A DNA stretch of 64,000 bases, taken from Bacillus shivajii (lineage in GTDB: Bacteria; Bacillota; Bacilli; Bacillales; Salisediminibacteriaceae). How positions within the stretch are numbered: position 1 is the stretch's first letter; every line of letters begins with the position of its first letter. The translations under genes and the position numbers were made by a program. The notes beneath the pieces were generated by a model, which was given only the letters and a program-made list of their open reading frames with translations, ran no database searches and was not told the origin of the DNA. The DNA lies in NCBI RefSeq assembly GCF_020519665.1, contig NZ_CP084703.1, forward strand, positions 1,984,001 through 2,048,000, given 5' to 3'. Below, in pieces: positions 34,629 to 44,368 of the stretch.

Positions 34629-35127
34629 TCAATAAGTGAAAGAGATATTCAAAGCATGCGGACGGTTCAAGATTACTGAAAAACTGTTGATAAAAGGATG
34701 TCCGTCAAAACCCGAAGAGGAAGCTGAGGGACGGACATTACGCTGCCGAAAGGAAAGCGTAAGGCGGCCTATCCCTGCTGCTTCGCTGGAAAATAAGGAT
34801 AACATTATTGATATGTTTTGCTAACAACGTTAACATTCAGAGCTATGCGGAGTAACTTCTGAAGTAAGACAACAAGATAGAATAATATAAATGGGGCTAA
34901 TATGAAAGAAGATCCAAGATTGCAGGTAAGTTCGTTATAGATTTAGTAACAGGAGAAGGTAGGAGCTTTCTGTGTATTTGACTTTATACTAGGGTTTGCA
35001 TTGTTCTTTTTGGAAGCGTAATCGCTACATTCTTCATGTGGTATACTTTACTTTATTTCACTTGTAATCGGATAGAAAAGAAGAAGCAAACTCTATAGGC
35101 TTCACTAAAAAAAGGAGAGATGATCGG
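34629..35127. other. Intergenic region, no gene recognised
   Basis: A relative of the composite element at 7.93 kb begins at about 34652 (AGCATGCGGACGGTTCAAG, then TTACTGAAAAAC). TGTCCGTC near 34700 pairs with GACGGACA near 34732. A 63-codon frame at 34636 appears to be chance. Short hydrophobic stretches near 34985-35050 may be membrane-gene debris. The ribosome site AAAGGAGAG precedes the GH3 start. Confidence 0.4.
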
Positions 35128-37902
35128 ATGGAACAACAGATAGGCATACCATTAAAAGGCTTTGCGGAATTTAGTAGGAAAGTAGCCGCTGATGGTGCGG
35201 TGCTATTAAAGAACGAAGGACATGCTCTTCCGTTAAAAGAGGGAGATAAGGTTTCTGTATTTGGTAGAACACAAGTAAATTATTATCGAAGTGGAACAGG
35301 TTCAGGTGGTAGTGTACACGTTCCCTATACAACGAATTTAATAGATGGTCTTCGTAGCAAAGCTGAGATTATGATTAATGAAGATTTAGCGAAGGTTTAT
35401 GAAGAATGGATTAAGGAGAACCCCTTTGATAACGGAGGTGGGGGCTGGGCTGCAGAGCATTGGCATCAAAAGGAAATGCCTTTAACAGACGAAGTCGTAT
35501 CTCTCGCAAGGAAAGCTTCCAGTAAGGCGATAGTTGTTATTGGAAGAACAGCAGGAGAGGATCAAGACAATGCAAACGAACCAGGAAGCTATCAGCTAAC
35601 TGCAGAAGAAAAAACGATGTTACAGAAAGTGACTAGCTATTTTGACAAAACAATCGTTGTCTTAAATGTGTCCAATATTATTGATATGAGTTGGATGAAT
35701 GAATATCCTATCCAAAGTGTCATTTATGCTTGGCATGGAGGAATGGAAGGTGGAAATGCGATTGCTGATGTCTTAGTTGGAGAAGTGACACCGAGTGGAA
35801 AGGTTACAGATACGATTGCATTTTCGATCGATGATTACCCATCAACAGCTAATTATGGTCATGAATTTCAAAACTTTCATGAAGAAGATATTTATGTAGG
35901 CTATCGTTATTTCGAAACTTTTCATCCAGAGAAAGTGCAATATCCCTTTGGGTTTGGCCTATCGTATACGACATTTTCAATCGAGGCTGAAGAGACTAAA
36001 GTGATTGAAAAAAATGGGGAAACAATTTTTGAGACATGTGTAACCGTAGAGAATACAGGGAGTCAATTTTCGGGAAAAGAAGTTGTTCAATTATATGTGG
36101 AGGCACCCCAAGGGAAGTTAGGGAAGCCAGCAAAAGTACTTGTTGCATTTGGTAAAACAAAAGACCTCGGAATCGGGGAATCAGAACAATTAACACTTCG
36201 TTTTCCACTAAAAGCGATAGCGTCCTTTGATGATACGGGGGCAACAGGATATCCTTCTTCTTATGTAGTAGAGGATGGAAGCTACAAATTGTTTGTTGGA
36301 AATAGTGTTAGAAGCTTAAACAAAATTAATATAGATGGACATTCGAGTTTTGATATAGAAGAATTAATCGTTATTGAACAGCTAGAGGAAGCGTTAGCTC
36401 CGACACAAGCGTTTAAGCGAATGATGCCAGGTAAGAGAAAAGAGGATGGATCATATGAACTTACATATGTTGACGTTCCGAAACGCACAGTTTCATTAGC
36501 AGATCGAATTGAAAAAAATCTACCGCAAACGTTAGAGCAAACTGGTGATAAAGGCTTTAAATTAAAAGATGTCCATGAAGGAAAAGTAAGTATGGAGGAA
36601 TTCATTGCACAACTAGATGATCATGACTTGGCTACGATTATTAGGGGAGAAGGTATGAGTAGTCCTCTAGTAACTCCAGGGACAGCATCTGCTTTCGGTG
36701 GAGTAGGTGATAAACTATTCCACTACGGGATTCCAGTGGGTTGTGCCGCAGATGGACCATCAGGTATCAGAATGGATAGTGGTCATCAGGCAACGCAAAT
36801 CCCAATTGGAACGTTACTTGCATCAACGTGGGATACGAACTTGGTAGAAGAATTATACGTTATGGAAGGGCAGGAGTTGTTAAGTAATAACATTGATGTT
36901 CTGCTTGGACCAGGAATGAATATTAGAAGAAGTCCTTTAAATGGACGAAACTTCGAGTACTTCTCAGAGGATCCTTTTATTACAGGCATGTTTGCAATAG
37001 CAAATACTCGAGGCGTGGTAAAAGGTGGAGCAAATGCGACATTAAAGCACTTTGCTTGTAATAGTCAGGAGAAATATCGAACGCAGGTGGATGCAGTTGT
37101 CTCTCAGCGAGCGCTACGTGAAATTTATTTAAAAGGATTCGAAATGACCGTAAAAGAGGGTAGTGCAAATTCAGTCATGACTTCTTATAACCCGATAAAT
37201 GGCCACTGGGCAGCTTCCAATTATGATTTGAATACAACGGTTCTCCGTAAAGAATGGGGATTTAACGGGATTGTCATGACCGATTGGTGGGCAAAAATGA
37301 ATGATGTCGTTGAAGGGGGACCTGCAGCTATCACTAATACGAATTGGATGGTGCGGGCTCAAAATGATCTATTTATGGTAGTTAATAATTATGGTGCTGA
37401 AATTAACTCCTATAAAGATAATACGTTGGATTCATTAGAAAATGGTATGTTAACGAGAGGGGAATTACAACGGTCTGCAATGAATATATGTGCCTTTTTA
37501 ATGCAAGCCCCTGTATTTTTCAGAAAACAAGTGAAAGAAGAAAATGTAGCTTCCTTTCAAGCTAATTCTTCACTTAGCCCGAAAGACTACCAAACGGTAA
37601 TAGATCAATCACAAGTCACTCCTTCTGAAACAGAGACCGTAAATATTAAACTAACAAAAACGGGTACTTATCGATTGTTTGTAAAATTGATGTCACCGGA
37701 TACAAATGTATCTCAAAGTGCTTGTAACATTACCTTAAACGATCAGGTTATAACAACAGTACAAACAAGCGGTACAGATGGAAAGTGGATAAAACAGAAG
37801 CTGAATAAAGTAAACTTGGAAGAAGGCTTTTATGAGTTGAAATTAGAATTTACTAAGCCTGGTTTATCAATTGATTGGATGATATTTAAGGAAGTCAATT
37901 AA
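35128..37902 (+). CDS. GH3 beta-glycosidase with inverted domain order
   Basis: 924 residues. The usual GH3 order is reversed: the alpha/beta sandwich domain comes first (1-285; FGRTQVNYYRSG, AGEDQDNANEPG), then a fibronectin-type III-like domain (about 290-400, YPFGFGLSYT before it), and the TIM-barrel catalytic domain last (about 500-770, GPSGIRMD, GPGMNIRRSPLNGRNFEYFSED, TLKHFACN). The nucleophile is D719 in IVMTDWW. This order is known for a subset of bacterial GH3 enzymes. A C-terminal 100-residue beta-rich module (YRLFVKLM to LSIDWMIF) looks like a carbohydrate-binding domain. No signal peptide, so intracellular action on imported oligosaccharides or glycosides is likely. Substrate unknown. 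Confidence 0.9.
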   Translation: MEQQIGIPLKGFAEFSRKVAADGAVLLKNEGHALPLKEGDKVSVFGRTQVNYYRSGTGSGGSVHVPYTTNLIDGLRSKAEIMINEDLAKVYEEWIKENPFDNGGGGWAAEHWHQKEMPLTDEVVSLARKASSKAIVVIGRTAGEDQDNANEPGSYQLTAEEKTMLQKVTSYFDKTIVVLNVSNIIDMSWMNEYPIQSVIYAWHGGMEGGNAIADVLVGEVTPSGKVTDTIAFSIDDYPSTANYGHEFQNFHEEDIYVGYRYFETFHPEKVQYPFGFGLSYTTFSIEAEETKVIEKNGETIFETCVTVENTGSQFSGKEVVQLYVEAPQGKLGKPAKVLVAFGKTKDLGIGESEQLTLRFPLKAIASFDDTGATGYPSSYVVEDGSYKLFVGNSVRSLNKINIDGHSSFDIEELIVIEQLEEALAPTQAFKRMMPGKRKEDGSYELTYVDVPKRTVSLADRIEKNLPQTLEQTGDKGFKLKDVHEGKVSMEEFIAQLDDHDLATIIRGEGMSSPLVTPGTASAFGGVGDKLFHYGIPVGCAADGPSGIRMDSGHQATQIPIGTLLASTWDTNLVEELYVMEGQELLSNNIDVLLGPGMNIRRSPLNGRNFEYFSEDPFITGMFAIANTRGVVKGGANATLKHFACNSQEKYRTQVDAVVSQRALREIYLKGFEMTVKEGSANSVMTSYNPINGHWAASNYDLNTTVLRKEWGFNGIVMTDWWAKMNDVVEGGPAAITNTNWMVRAQNDLFMVVNNYGAEINSYKDNTLDSLENGMLTRGELQRSAMNICAFLMQAPVFFRKQVKEENVASFQANSSLSPKDYQTVIDQSQVTPSETETVNIKLTKTGTYRLFVKLMSPDTNVSQSACNITLNDQVITTVQTSGTDGKWIKQKLNKVNLEEGFYELKLEFTKPGLSIDWMIFKEVN

Positions 37903-37910
37903 GCCAACCT

Positions 37911-38006
37911 AAAGCATGGGGACGGTTCTCGTGCTTCCAACATCCTCCAATAACGGTTCCTGCCCCCCAGCAAGATAAAGCTTTAACGTGCTGGGGGGCA
38001 GGCATG
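37911..38006. repeat. Composite of one 27-bp hairpin and 60-bp palindrome, copy 11
   Basis: AAGCATGGGGACGG with GTGCTTCC (37913-37938), a 10-bp link (AACATCCTCC), then AATAACGGTTCCTGCCCCCC, AAAGCTTTAACG, CTGGGGGGCAGG. The right outer end is lost. It starts 9 nt after the GH3 stop codon. Confidence 0.88.
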
Positions 38007-38278
38007 ATTAAGGAAGGTCGAAAGTTCGTTCTTCCTTCCTTCTTTACGTTCAATGATTAGGTGCTAATCAACTCCAGCTTCAACTCTTCTAAAAAAATAG
38101 TAGCCAATCCTATAATGTAAGGTGTAATATGATATTAATCAACGTACATGCAAAATTGAAATGCAGGAACCAAAACCGTTGTTCAATAGATTTACAGAAA
38201 GGGATTTAAGGGGGAAGATTTTTTTACATTTAAAATTCTTACTATTCAGAAAAAGTATTGAAAGGTGGATGAAGGGGG

Positions 38279-38920
38279 ATGACAAGTACAAAAGAGTTAA
38301 CAATGAAAGAACAAACCATTTTTGATCACGTTGGGAATAAAATAATAACAGACGATAGAGAAATTAATATTATTGCTAGAGTAGAAGAACCTTTTATCGC
38401 CATTTTAGGAAACGTATTAAGTGATGAAGAGTGTGACGAGCTGATCAAGTTATCAAAAGACAAAGTGCATCGTTCGAAAGTGGGGAATACGCGTGAAATC
38501 GATGTGCTTAGAACAAGCAGCAGTACGTTTCTACAAGAGTCAGAAAGTGATATCGTGACAAAAGTAGAAAAAAGAGTTTCACAAATCATGAATGTTCCTT
38601 ATGAACACGGAGAAGGGCTGCAAATTCTAAATTATAACATTGGTCAAGAGTATAAAGCACACTTGGATTATTTTAAATCAGCAACTAATCCGAGAATCAG
38701 TACACTCGTAATGTACTTAAACGACGTAGAGCAAGGTGGGGAAACGTATTTTCCTAAATTAAATTTTTCAGTATCACCACAAAAAGGGATGGCCGTTTAT
38801 TTCGAATACTTTTATAATGACCAGGAATTAAATGAATTAACACTCCATGGTGGAGCACCAGTAATTACCGGAGATAAGTGGGCTGCAACACGATGGATGA
38901 GAAGACAAAAGGTAAAATAA
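38279..38920 (+). CDS. Prolyl 4-hydroxylase-like 2-oxoglutarate/Fe(II) oxygenase
   Basis: 213 residues. The Fe(II) triad is H128-x-D130 (KAHLDYF) and H190 (LHGGAPV), with K200 (GDKWAATRW) placed to bind 2-oxoglutarate. FIAILGNVLSDEECDELI and STLVMYLNDVEQGGETYFP are typical of bacterial P4H-like enzymes such as the anthrax P4H, which hydroxylate prolines in peptides. ATG has GGGGG upstream. It is followed by a terminator and appears monocistronic. Confidence 0.9.
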   Translation: MTSTKELTMKEQTIFDHVGNKIITDDREINIIARVEEPFIAILGNVLSDEECDELIKLSKDKVHRSKVGNTREIDVLRTSSSTFLQESESDIVTKVEKRVSQIMNVPYEHGEGLQILNYNIGQEYKAHLDYFKSATNPRISTLVMYLNDVEQGGETYFPKLNFSVSPQKGMAVYFEYFYNDQELNELTLHGGAPVITGDKWAATRWMRRQKVK

Positions 38921-38945
38921 AAAGAATATAAAAAGTTTTTTAGAG

Positions 38946-38975
38946 AAATGTTTCTTTTTGAAGAAACATTTTTTT
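38946..38975 (+). terminator. Terminator after the oxygenase gene
   Basis: AAATGTTTCTT pairs perfectly with AAGAAACATTT around TTTG and runs into Ts. Confidence 0.85.
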
Positions 38976-39074
38976 GTTTTAAACAGATCATTTGTATAAA
39001 ATTCTAAAATGTATCTCTGACTAATGAATATAAAAGTGGCAAATACTAACCGAAAATGAACCGGAAGTGGTTTT

Positions 39075-39899
39075 ATGAAATCAAAACGTAAAGTGAATAA
39101 ATATCCGTACATTCTCTTAGGGATCATTCATTTCATCATCCTGATTTATACATTTTATAAAAGTAAAGATCGTAAAAGGCACTTTGTCTTATTAATGAAT
39201 TACGCAGGATTTGCTTACCTTTTTGAATATGTTGTTGTCGCACTTTTTGATGGATATGTTTATAAACCGAAGTTTATAAAACAAAAAAACATCGATAGTT
39301 TTGTTGGTGCACTTTGGTCTCAATTCTCCTATGTGCCAGTCATTGCACTTTTCATTACTGTTTTTCAGTTGAAGTGGAGGGCAAAGTTATTATTTGCTAT
39401 ATTCTTTGTACTCATTGAAAAAACTTTTATACGTTTAGGTATTTATAAGAATCATTGGTGGAAAACGAAGTATACATTTGCGTGCATATTTTTTTCGTTC
39501 ATTTTTAATGACAAATGGTATGAACAATTAACAAAAAGAAATCGAGTCATTTTGTTTCTCTCTTATTTTAATACGATACAAGTAACGTGGATGAACACAG
39601 TGTTTTTGTTTGTACTCCTTAGAAAGATCCGCTATGGGTTTGGTTCGTTTTATTCTTGGAAAGAGCATTTCAAAGTCGGTCCAGCCTTTGGTCTGCTCGT
39701 ATCTGCTTTATTAGCGTCGTTTATGAAAGGCGGAACTTTCATTTCTAAAATTCATTCATTTCTACTTATGTCAGTGATGGACCAGGTTCTCATAAAAAAA
39801 CGACTGTTAAGCATAAAAAATATGTTCATACTGCCAATTATTTATGTAGTGACGATTCTATGTTCTACTTCTTATAGAAAGTGGGTATATAAAAGCTAG
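39075..39899 (+). CDS. Multi-pass membrane protein of unknown function (274 aa)
   Basis: No family recognised with confidence; it may be distantly related to CBO0543-type membrane proteins by size and context. About seven hydrophobic segments (PYILLGIIHFIILIYTF, YVPVIALFITVF, AGFAYLFEYVVVALF and others) with basic loops. ATG with CGGAAGTGG upstream. The stop codon (TAG) is shared with the left end of a 27-bp hairpin repeat, as for the CBO0543 gene at 32.15 kb. Confidence 0.65.
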   Translation: MKSKRKVNKYPYILLGIIHFIILIYTFYKSKDRKRHFVLLMNYAGFAYLFEYVVVALFDGYVYKPKFIKQKNIDSFVGALWSQFSYVPVIALFITVFQLKWRAKLLFAIFFVLIEKTFIRLGIYKNHWWKTKYTFACIFFSFIFNDKWYEQLTKRNRVILFLSYFNTIQVTWMNTVFLFVLLRKIRYGFGSFYSWKEHFKVGPAFGLLVSALLASFMKGGTFISKIHSFLLMSVMDQVLIKKRLLSIKNMFILPIIYVVTILCSTSYRKWVYKS

Positions 39900-39930
39900 G
39901 GGAAGCTAGGGGACGGTTCTCCTGCTTCTA
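39899..39930. repeat. 27-bp hairpin repeat
   Basis: GGAAGCTAGGGGACGG with CTGCTTC, overlapping the stop codon of the membrane protein gene. About 55 bp following it (GGCCAATG, ATCAATAAAATCTTCAGT, TATAGAGGATGA) recur after the repeats at 43.36 kb. Confidence 0.8.
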
Positions 39931-40021
39931 ATGGCCAATGTGTATCAATAAAATCTTCAGTCTCTTGTATGTTTATAGAGGATGATTCAATGAATTCAAG
40001 AGCCTATTAAGAAAGAAAAGA

Positions 40022-40192
40022 AGAGGTGACAAACACAACAGAGAACACCGGAAACAGCAATGGTCTTGGGAACAACAAACAAATGGCTCCGTCAAAGAGC
40101 CGCTGGTAGGATGTTTACTAAAATAACGGCAACGGACGACATCGATAATATGAAGTTGGCCTTCTACATTCGCGCAGAGGGAAATGCCAATC
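40022..40192 (+). pseudogene. GH18/LysM 3'-end fragment, decayed copy C
   Basis: AGGTGACAAACACAACAG, AACAACAAACAAATGG and AACGGCAACGGACGAC match the tail of the GH18 pseudogene (19.69-19.84 kb). The terminator is decayed (CCTTCTACATTCGCGCAGAGGG) and the T run is lost. Several indels are present. Confidence 0.65.
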
Positions 40193-40243
40193 ATATAAAA
40201 AAAGACGTAAAGTAGGGCTTTTACTCATACTTTTAACATTCGT

Positions 40244-40271
40244 TTGACAATCTATTATCCCAATATAATAT
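40244..40271 (+). promoter_or_regulatory. Likely sigma-A-type promoter of the decarboxylase gene
   Basis: TTGACA, a 16-nt spacer, then TAATAT; a better -10 TATAAT overlaps but gives only 14 nt of spacing. It lies about 50 nt upstream of the decarboxylase start. Confidence 0.45.
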
Positions 40272-40322
40272 TAAGGTATAACATTGTAGACGACTGTTAG
40301 AAAAAACCAAGGAGGACGAGGA

Positions 40323-41975
40323 ATGTTGGACTTTCAAAGACTTTATCCTAGTGAAGATGGAAATAAAGTCGATAGAGAATATTTTTTAAATCTAATTAAA
40401 GAAATTGTAGAGAATGTTGATAAACGAAAAGATATAAATCGTGTAACTTTAGGGACACCAAAACAAAAAAGTGATACATTTTATAGTGATATTAAGCGTA
40501 AAGAAACATTGCCATTACATATGGGGGATGAAACGAAAACTGTTTCTAAGTTAATAGATTTAATTGAAGGTCATCCGTATAGTAATCGTAACTATCACAA
40601 TAATTTTGTACCTAACCCAAATACAGCTAGTTTATTAGGGAATTTCCTTATGACTTTAGTTAATGGAAACAATATTTGGGATGTAAATGGACCAGCTGGA
40701 GCAGAAGCCGAAGTAAGAATTATAACAATGATGAGGAAGTTACTAGGTAGTGAATACTCAGATGCAGGAGGGTATACTACATGGGGTGGACAAGGGGCTG
40801 TTTTTACAGCATTGCGTTTAGCCCTTGCTAAATATGACCCCAACATGAAGAAAACGGGTATAAAACAAAATTTATATTGCTTCTGTTCTGAAGTAGCTCA
40901 TTATAGTACATGGAAGTCAGTTGAAGCTACTGGGATAGGAACAGATCAGTTAATTAAAGTTAAGGTTAAAGATGATTTTTCAATGTGCATGGATGATTTG
41001 AAGTTGAAAATAACAGACGTTATTAAGCAAGGAGGCGTTCCGCTTTTTATCGTTGGAACAGTTGGCACGACTGATACATTTGGAATTGATCATATTAGAG
41101 AAATAAAAGAAGTAAGTGCGGAAGTTTGTAATAACTTTGAACTGTCACCTCCATATATTCACGCTGATTCAGCTTTAGGAGGATTTTATGCTTTTTTTAA
41201 CGACTATGATTTTGAACATAATCAATTGGCATTTGAGCCTGAAGTTTTAAATGCGCTGATGAACATTCAAGAAAAAATGCAATATATGAAACTAGCAGAC
41301 AGCGTTTGTTTTGATTTTCATAAATTAGGTCAGACTCCGTATACAACAAGTCTTTTTTTAACGAAAAAAGAAAAAGACCTCTATTTACTTGATATTGAAA
41401 GTTCAGAAACACCATATGTTGGAAATCGCGGCTATGGTAGTTATCATACAGGTTATACATTCGAATGTTCAAGAATGGCTAGCTCTATTCCTATTTATGC
41501 TTCCTTGTTAACTCTCGGAGTAGAAGGCTATCAGAAAGTCCTTGCTAACTATATAAGAGTAAACGAACAATTTCGAAAAGAGTTATCGAAGATACCAAAT
41601 ATCGCAATAACAAATTCGGAGAATCATGGTTTAATTACTACGTTTAGATTTTATCCCGAAGAAGTAATCTGGGAAAAAGAACGTAATGGAGAAGCAACAA
41701 AGGAAGAGATTCAGGAAATTAATCTCTTTAACAGTTTAATTTACGAAGAGTTAGGTAAGAACAACGATGACATATTTTTAGGTGATACAAAGAAAATATG
41801 TACTGTATCCGTAATCAATGATTCAGAAGAAATGCCTATTTATTCCGCGAAGTTTGTCTGTATATCTCCTTTCACAACTACAGATCAAATTACAAAAGTC
41901 ATAGAACGGTTAGAATGGGTATCTAATAAGTACAACAGGTACCAAGATCCTCTAAAAAATGGTATCTCACAATAA
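40323..41975 (+). CDS. PLP-dependent group II amino acid decarboxylase
   Basis: 550 residues. The PLP lysine is K334 in [14 protein letters not shown], preceded by [13 protein letters not shown] (pyridine-stacking His and Asp), and the [17 protein letters not shown] block binds phosphate. This is the glutamate/aromatic amino acid decarboxylase superfamily; the substrate cannot be told. AAGGAGGACGAGG precedes the ATG. The downstream chemoreceptor-like gene starts close by, suggesting one transcript. Likely cytoplasmic. Confidence 0.88.
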   Translation: MLDFQRLYPSEDGNKVDREYFLNLIKEIVENVDKRKDINRVTLGTPKQKSDTFYSDIKRKETLPLHMGDETKTVSKLIDLIEGHPYSNRNYHNNFVPNPNTASLLGNFLMTLVNGNNIWDVNGPAGAEAEVRIITMMRKLLGSEYSDAGGYTTWGGQGAVFTALRLALAKYDPNMKKTGIKQNLYCFCSEVAHYSTWKSVEATGIGTDQLIKVKVKDDFSMCMDDLKLKITDVIKQGGVPLFIVGTVGTTDTFGIDHIREIKEVSAEVCNNFELSPPYIHADSALGGFYAFFNDYDFEHNQLAFEPEVLNALMNIQEKMQYMKLADSVCFDFHKLGQTPYTTSLFLTKKEKDLYLLDIESSETPYVGNRGYGSYHTGYTFECSRMASSIPIYASLLTLGVEGYQKVLANYIRVNEQFRKELSKIPNIAITNSENHGLITTFRFYPEEVIWEKERNGEATKEEIQEINLFNSLIYEELGKNNDDIFLGDTKKICTVSVINDSEEMPIYSAKFVCISPFTTTDQITKVIERLEWVSNKYNRYQDPLKNGISQ

Positions 41976-42000
41976 AGTGATAGGAAAAGGTGTGAATGTT

Positions 42001-43326
42001 TTGTTTAAGTTTAAACAGAAAAATGGTCCAGGGAAAAATGTAGAATCATTAGAAAAAAAGAATCAGTTGATTCAGGAATTAATAGATGATATTGCAAATA
42101 AAGTGATCGAAACAAACCAAATGAATTATTCGGTTAGACAGGTTTTATCAAAAACTGAACAAAGTTCTAAGGAACAATTAGAATCCATTGATGAACTTAC
42201 ACATAGTACAAAATTATCTGCACAACACACGGAAGAAGTAGCGAATCATATTAATCAATTGTCTGATGTTGTTTCTGAGTCTTCAACGAAAAGTAAGCAT
42301 GTCCAAAGAAAAACAGTTGAAATGGGAGAAGTTTCTTCACAAGGGAAAGACGCAATGAAAGCAACTTTAGATGATGTAACGGGTGTGACAGAATCTATTA
42401 ACCAATTATCTAGTACAGTTTCTAAAGCTGGTGATTCTACTTCTGAAATTAAGAGTATTATTCAAGTAATTGATGATATTGCTTCTCAAACGAATTTATT
42501 AGCACTTAATGCTTCAATTGAAGCAGCACGGGCTGGCGAACATGGTAAAGGTTTTTCCGTTGTGGCTCAAGAAATTAGAAAGCTATCAGAAAGTGTTGCT
42601 GAAGCAACGAATACAATTGAAGGATTAATTACTAATGTTGAAAATATCGTGAATGAAGCTGTTCAGCAAACATATAAAAATAAAGAAAGTATTTTTGGTG
42701 TTTATGAATCCGTTCAAAGCACAGATGAAATATTCGGAAAGATACATACAGTATCTAATGATGTGAGAGAAGAAATGGATAGTATTGTTGTAGATATGGA
42801 AAATGCAAGTTCTTTTTCACAAGAAATTGCTAGCGTAACTCAGGAACAATTAGCAACATCGGAAGAGATCTTTGCCACTTCAGAACATGTAAAGGAAATG
42901 ACGAATAAAGTATTTGATAATAATACTCAAGTGCTGAAAAATATGGATGAATTGTATTCAAAGGTTAATAGTAAAGGAAGAAAACTTTTGTTAGATTCAG
43001 GAAAAAATGGTGATGTTGGATTCTTCTCATACAGACATGATGAAAATGGTGTTTTTGAACAAGTCTCAGAATCTGTTACAACCATTTTAGGCTATCATCC
43101 TAATGAAGTGATGGAAAATTTCGAGCGAATTTTAACCGACAGTCCGATCAATGAAGCTGCAGTTGAATATACAGATTTGTCATTGAAAGGAATTCAACAG
43201 CCTAAATATCCAGTAGAACTTATCCGAAAAGATGGGTCAAAATGTAAGGCAGAAATAGCGGAATTACCCGTTTTTAATGAAAAGGGCCAAGTCGTTGCAG
43301 TAGAAGGATTGGTTAAAGAATTGTAG
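42001..43326 (+). CDS. Soluble methyl-accepting chemotaxis-type protein with C-terminal PAS domain
   Basis: About 441 residues. No membrane segment. Residues about 20-320 are a long coiled coil containing the highly conserved signalling hairpin ([27 protein letters not shown]), which binds CheA/CheW. Residues about 335-440 are a PAS-like domain ([25 protein letters not shown]), placed after the signalling domain rather than before it. I chose TTG at 42001, with GGAAAAGGTG 8 nt upstream; ATG at 41959 would overlap the decarboxylase gene. It is probably co-transcribed with the decarboxylase. Two hairpin repeats follow the stop. Confidence 0.85.
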   Translation: MFKFKQKNGPGKNVESLEKKNQLIQELIDDIANKVIETNQMNYSVRQVLSKTEQSSKEQLESIDELTHSTKLSAQHTEEVANHINQLSDVVSESSTKSKHVQRKTVEMGEVSSQGKDAMKATLDDVTGVTESINQLSSTVSKAGDSTSEIKSIIQVIDDIASQTNLLALNASIEAARAGEHGKGFSVVAQEIRKLSESVAEATNTIEGLITNVENIVNEAVQQTYKNKESIFGVYESVQSTDEIFGKIHTVSNDVREEMDSIVVDMENASSFSQEIASVTQEQLATSEEIFATSEHVKEMTNKVFDNNTQVLKNMDELYSKVNSKGRKLLLDSGKNGDVGFFSYRHDENGVFEQVSESVTTILGYHPNEVMENFERILTDSPINEAAVEYTDLSLKGIQQPKYPVELIRKDGSKCKAEIAELPVFNEKGQVVAVEGLVKEL

Positions 43327-43386
43327 AAGCGTGGGGACGGTTCTCGTGCTTCCAAAGGATGCATGGGGACGGTTCTTGTGCTTCCA
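43327..43386. repeat. Two 27-bp hairpin repeats in tandem
   Basis: AAGCGTGGGGACGG with GTGCTTCC (43327-43354) and GATGCATGGGGACGG with GTGCTTCC (43358-43385). They start right after the stop codon of the chemoreceptor-like gene. Confidence 0.85.
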
Positions 43387-43430
43387 TTGGCCAATGGCAA
43401 TCAATAAAATCTTCAGTTTCTTATACGTAT

Positions 43431-43484
43431 ATAGAGGATGACTTATCAGTGCCAGGCACGGATGAGTCATCCTCTATATTTTTT
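43431..43484 (+). terminator. Terminator of the decarboxylase/chemoreceptor operon
   Basis: ATAGAGGATGACT pairs perfectly with AGTCATCCTCTAT around 21 nt, followed by ATTTTTTT. The first arm belongs to the 55-bp segment also present at 39.93 kb, where the second arm is lacking. Confidence 0.85.
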
Positions 43485-43756
43485 TATTCATACACCCGTA
43501 CTGTAAACAACGAAACATTACGAGTTATTGCTAATATTACGGATATAGATTCAAAAGGATGTAGTTAAATAATACAAAGTAGGCTATAAAAAATAACCCT
43601 AGAAATTATGAACGACTCTGATTACAGTCCTAACATGTACCACCTCTGACATAGTCTCACCACCAAGTGACAAAAAGTGTACGAAAGGATGACAGACTGT
43701 TTACTACTATAATCCACCTAGTAATTTGAAAAAAATACTAAAAAAACTATTTTCCG

Positions 43757-43784
43757 AGCACCTTTTATACCATTGCATCGTCTA
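43757..43784 (+). promoter_or_regulatory. ECF-sigma-type promoter before the sigma factor gene
   Basis: CACC, then 16 nt, then CGTC (CACCTTTT at 43759-43766 and CGTCTA at 43779-43784). This matches the AAC-N16-CGTC pattern of Bacillus ECF promoters except for one base. Position, 33 nt before the sigma gene start, suggests autoregulation. Confidence 0.6.
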
Positions 43785-43816
43785 TAATGACGAAAGAAGA
43801 ATAGGAGGATGAGGAA

Positions 43817-44368
43817 ATGAACGATCACGAACTTATACGTGAGATACTTACAGGTGATCAACAAGCGATCCAGCAATTACATGAGCGCTATGTGGATCGA
43901 ATTTTTCATTACATATACATACAGACGAATAGTTATCACGATACAGAAGAGTTGCTGCAAGATGTATTCTTTAAAGCTGCAAGACAACTTAGTCGATTTG
44001 AAGGGAAGTCATCCTTTAAAACGTGGATTTTTAAAATTGCTCGAAATGTCGTTATCGATTATTACCGGAAGCAGAATAAGGAGCGCCTCTCAATTTCAAT
44101 GGACCAAGATGTAATTGAAAACATGGGAGGAAAGGATGAATCAGCAGAGAACACGGTCCTTCGTCATATACAAGTTGATGAAGTCCTTAAAACGATAGAT
44201 AAACTTCCAGTCCATTATCAAACGGTACTCCATTTGAGGTTTATCGAGGACTTTTCAATTAAAGAAACAGCAGAAATCATGGGTAAAACTACTCTTTCTG
44301 TAAAATCAATGCAGCGAAGAGCAAGACAAGCTTTGTCAGAACAAGTTAAGCTGGAGGTGAGTAGCTAA
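43817..44368 (+). CDS. ECF-type RNA polymerase sigma factor
   Basis: 183 residues. Region 2 (DTEELLQDVFFKAARQLSRFEG, then FKTWIFKIARNVVIDYYRK) and region 4 (LPVHYQTVLHLRFIEDFSIKETAEIMGKT, LSVKSMQRRARQAL) are both complete, with no region 1 or 3. It should direct transcription of a small stress regulon. ATG with GGAGGATGAGG upstream. Its stop overlaps the next start by one base (TAATG), coupling it to the membrane protein that probably controls it. An ECF-like promoter is found upstream. Confidence 0.92.
   Translation: MNDHELIREILTGDQQAIQQLHERYVDRIFHYIYIQTNSYHDTEELLQDVFFKAARQLSRFEGKSSFKTWIFKIARNVVIDYYRKQNKERLSISMDQDVIENMGGKDESAENTVLRHIQVDEVLKTIDKLPVHYQTVLHLRFIEDFSIKETAEIMGKTTLSVKSMQRRARQALSEQVKLEVSS

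Noticed and set aside
34636-34824. A 62-codon frame after palindrome copy 10
   Set aside because: No ribosome site; composition and inverted repeats point to non-coding repeat debris.
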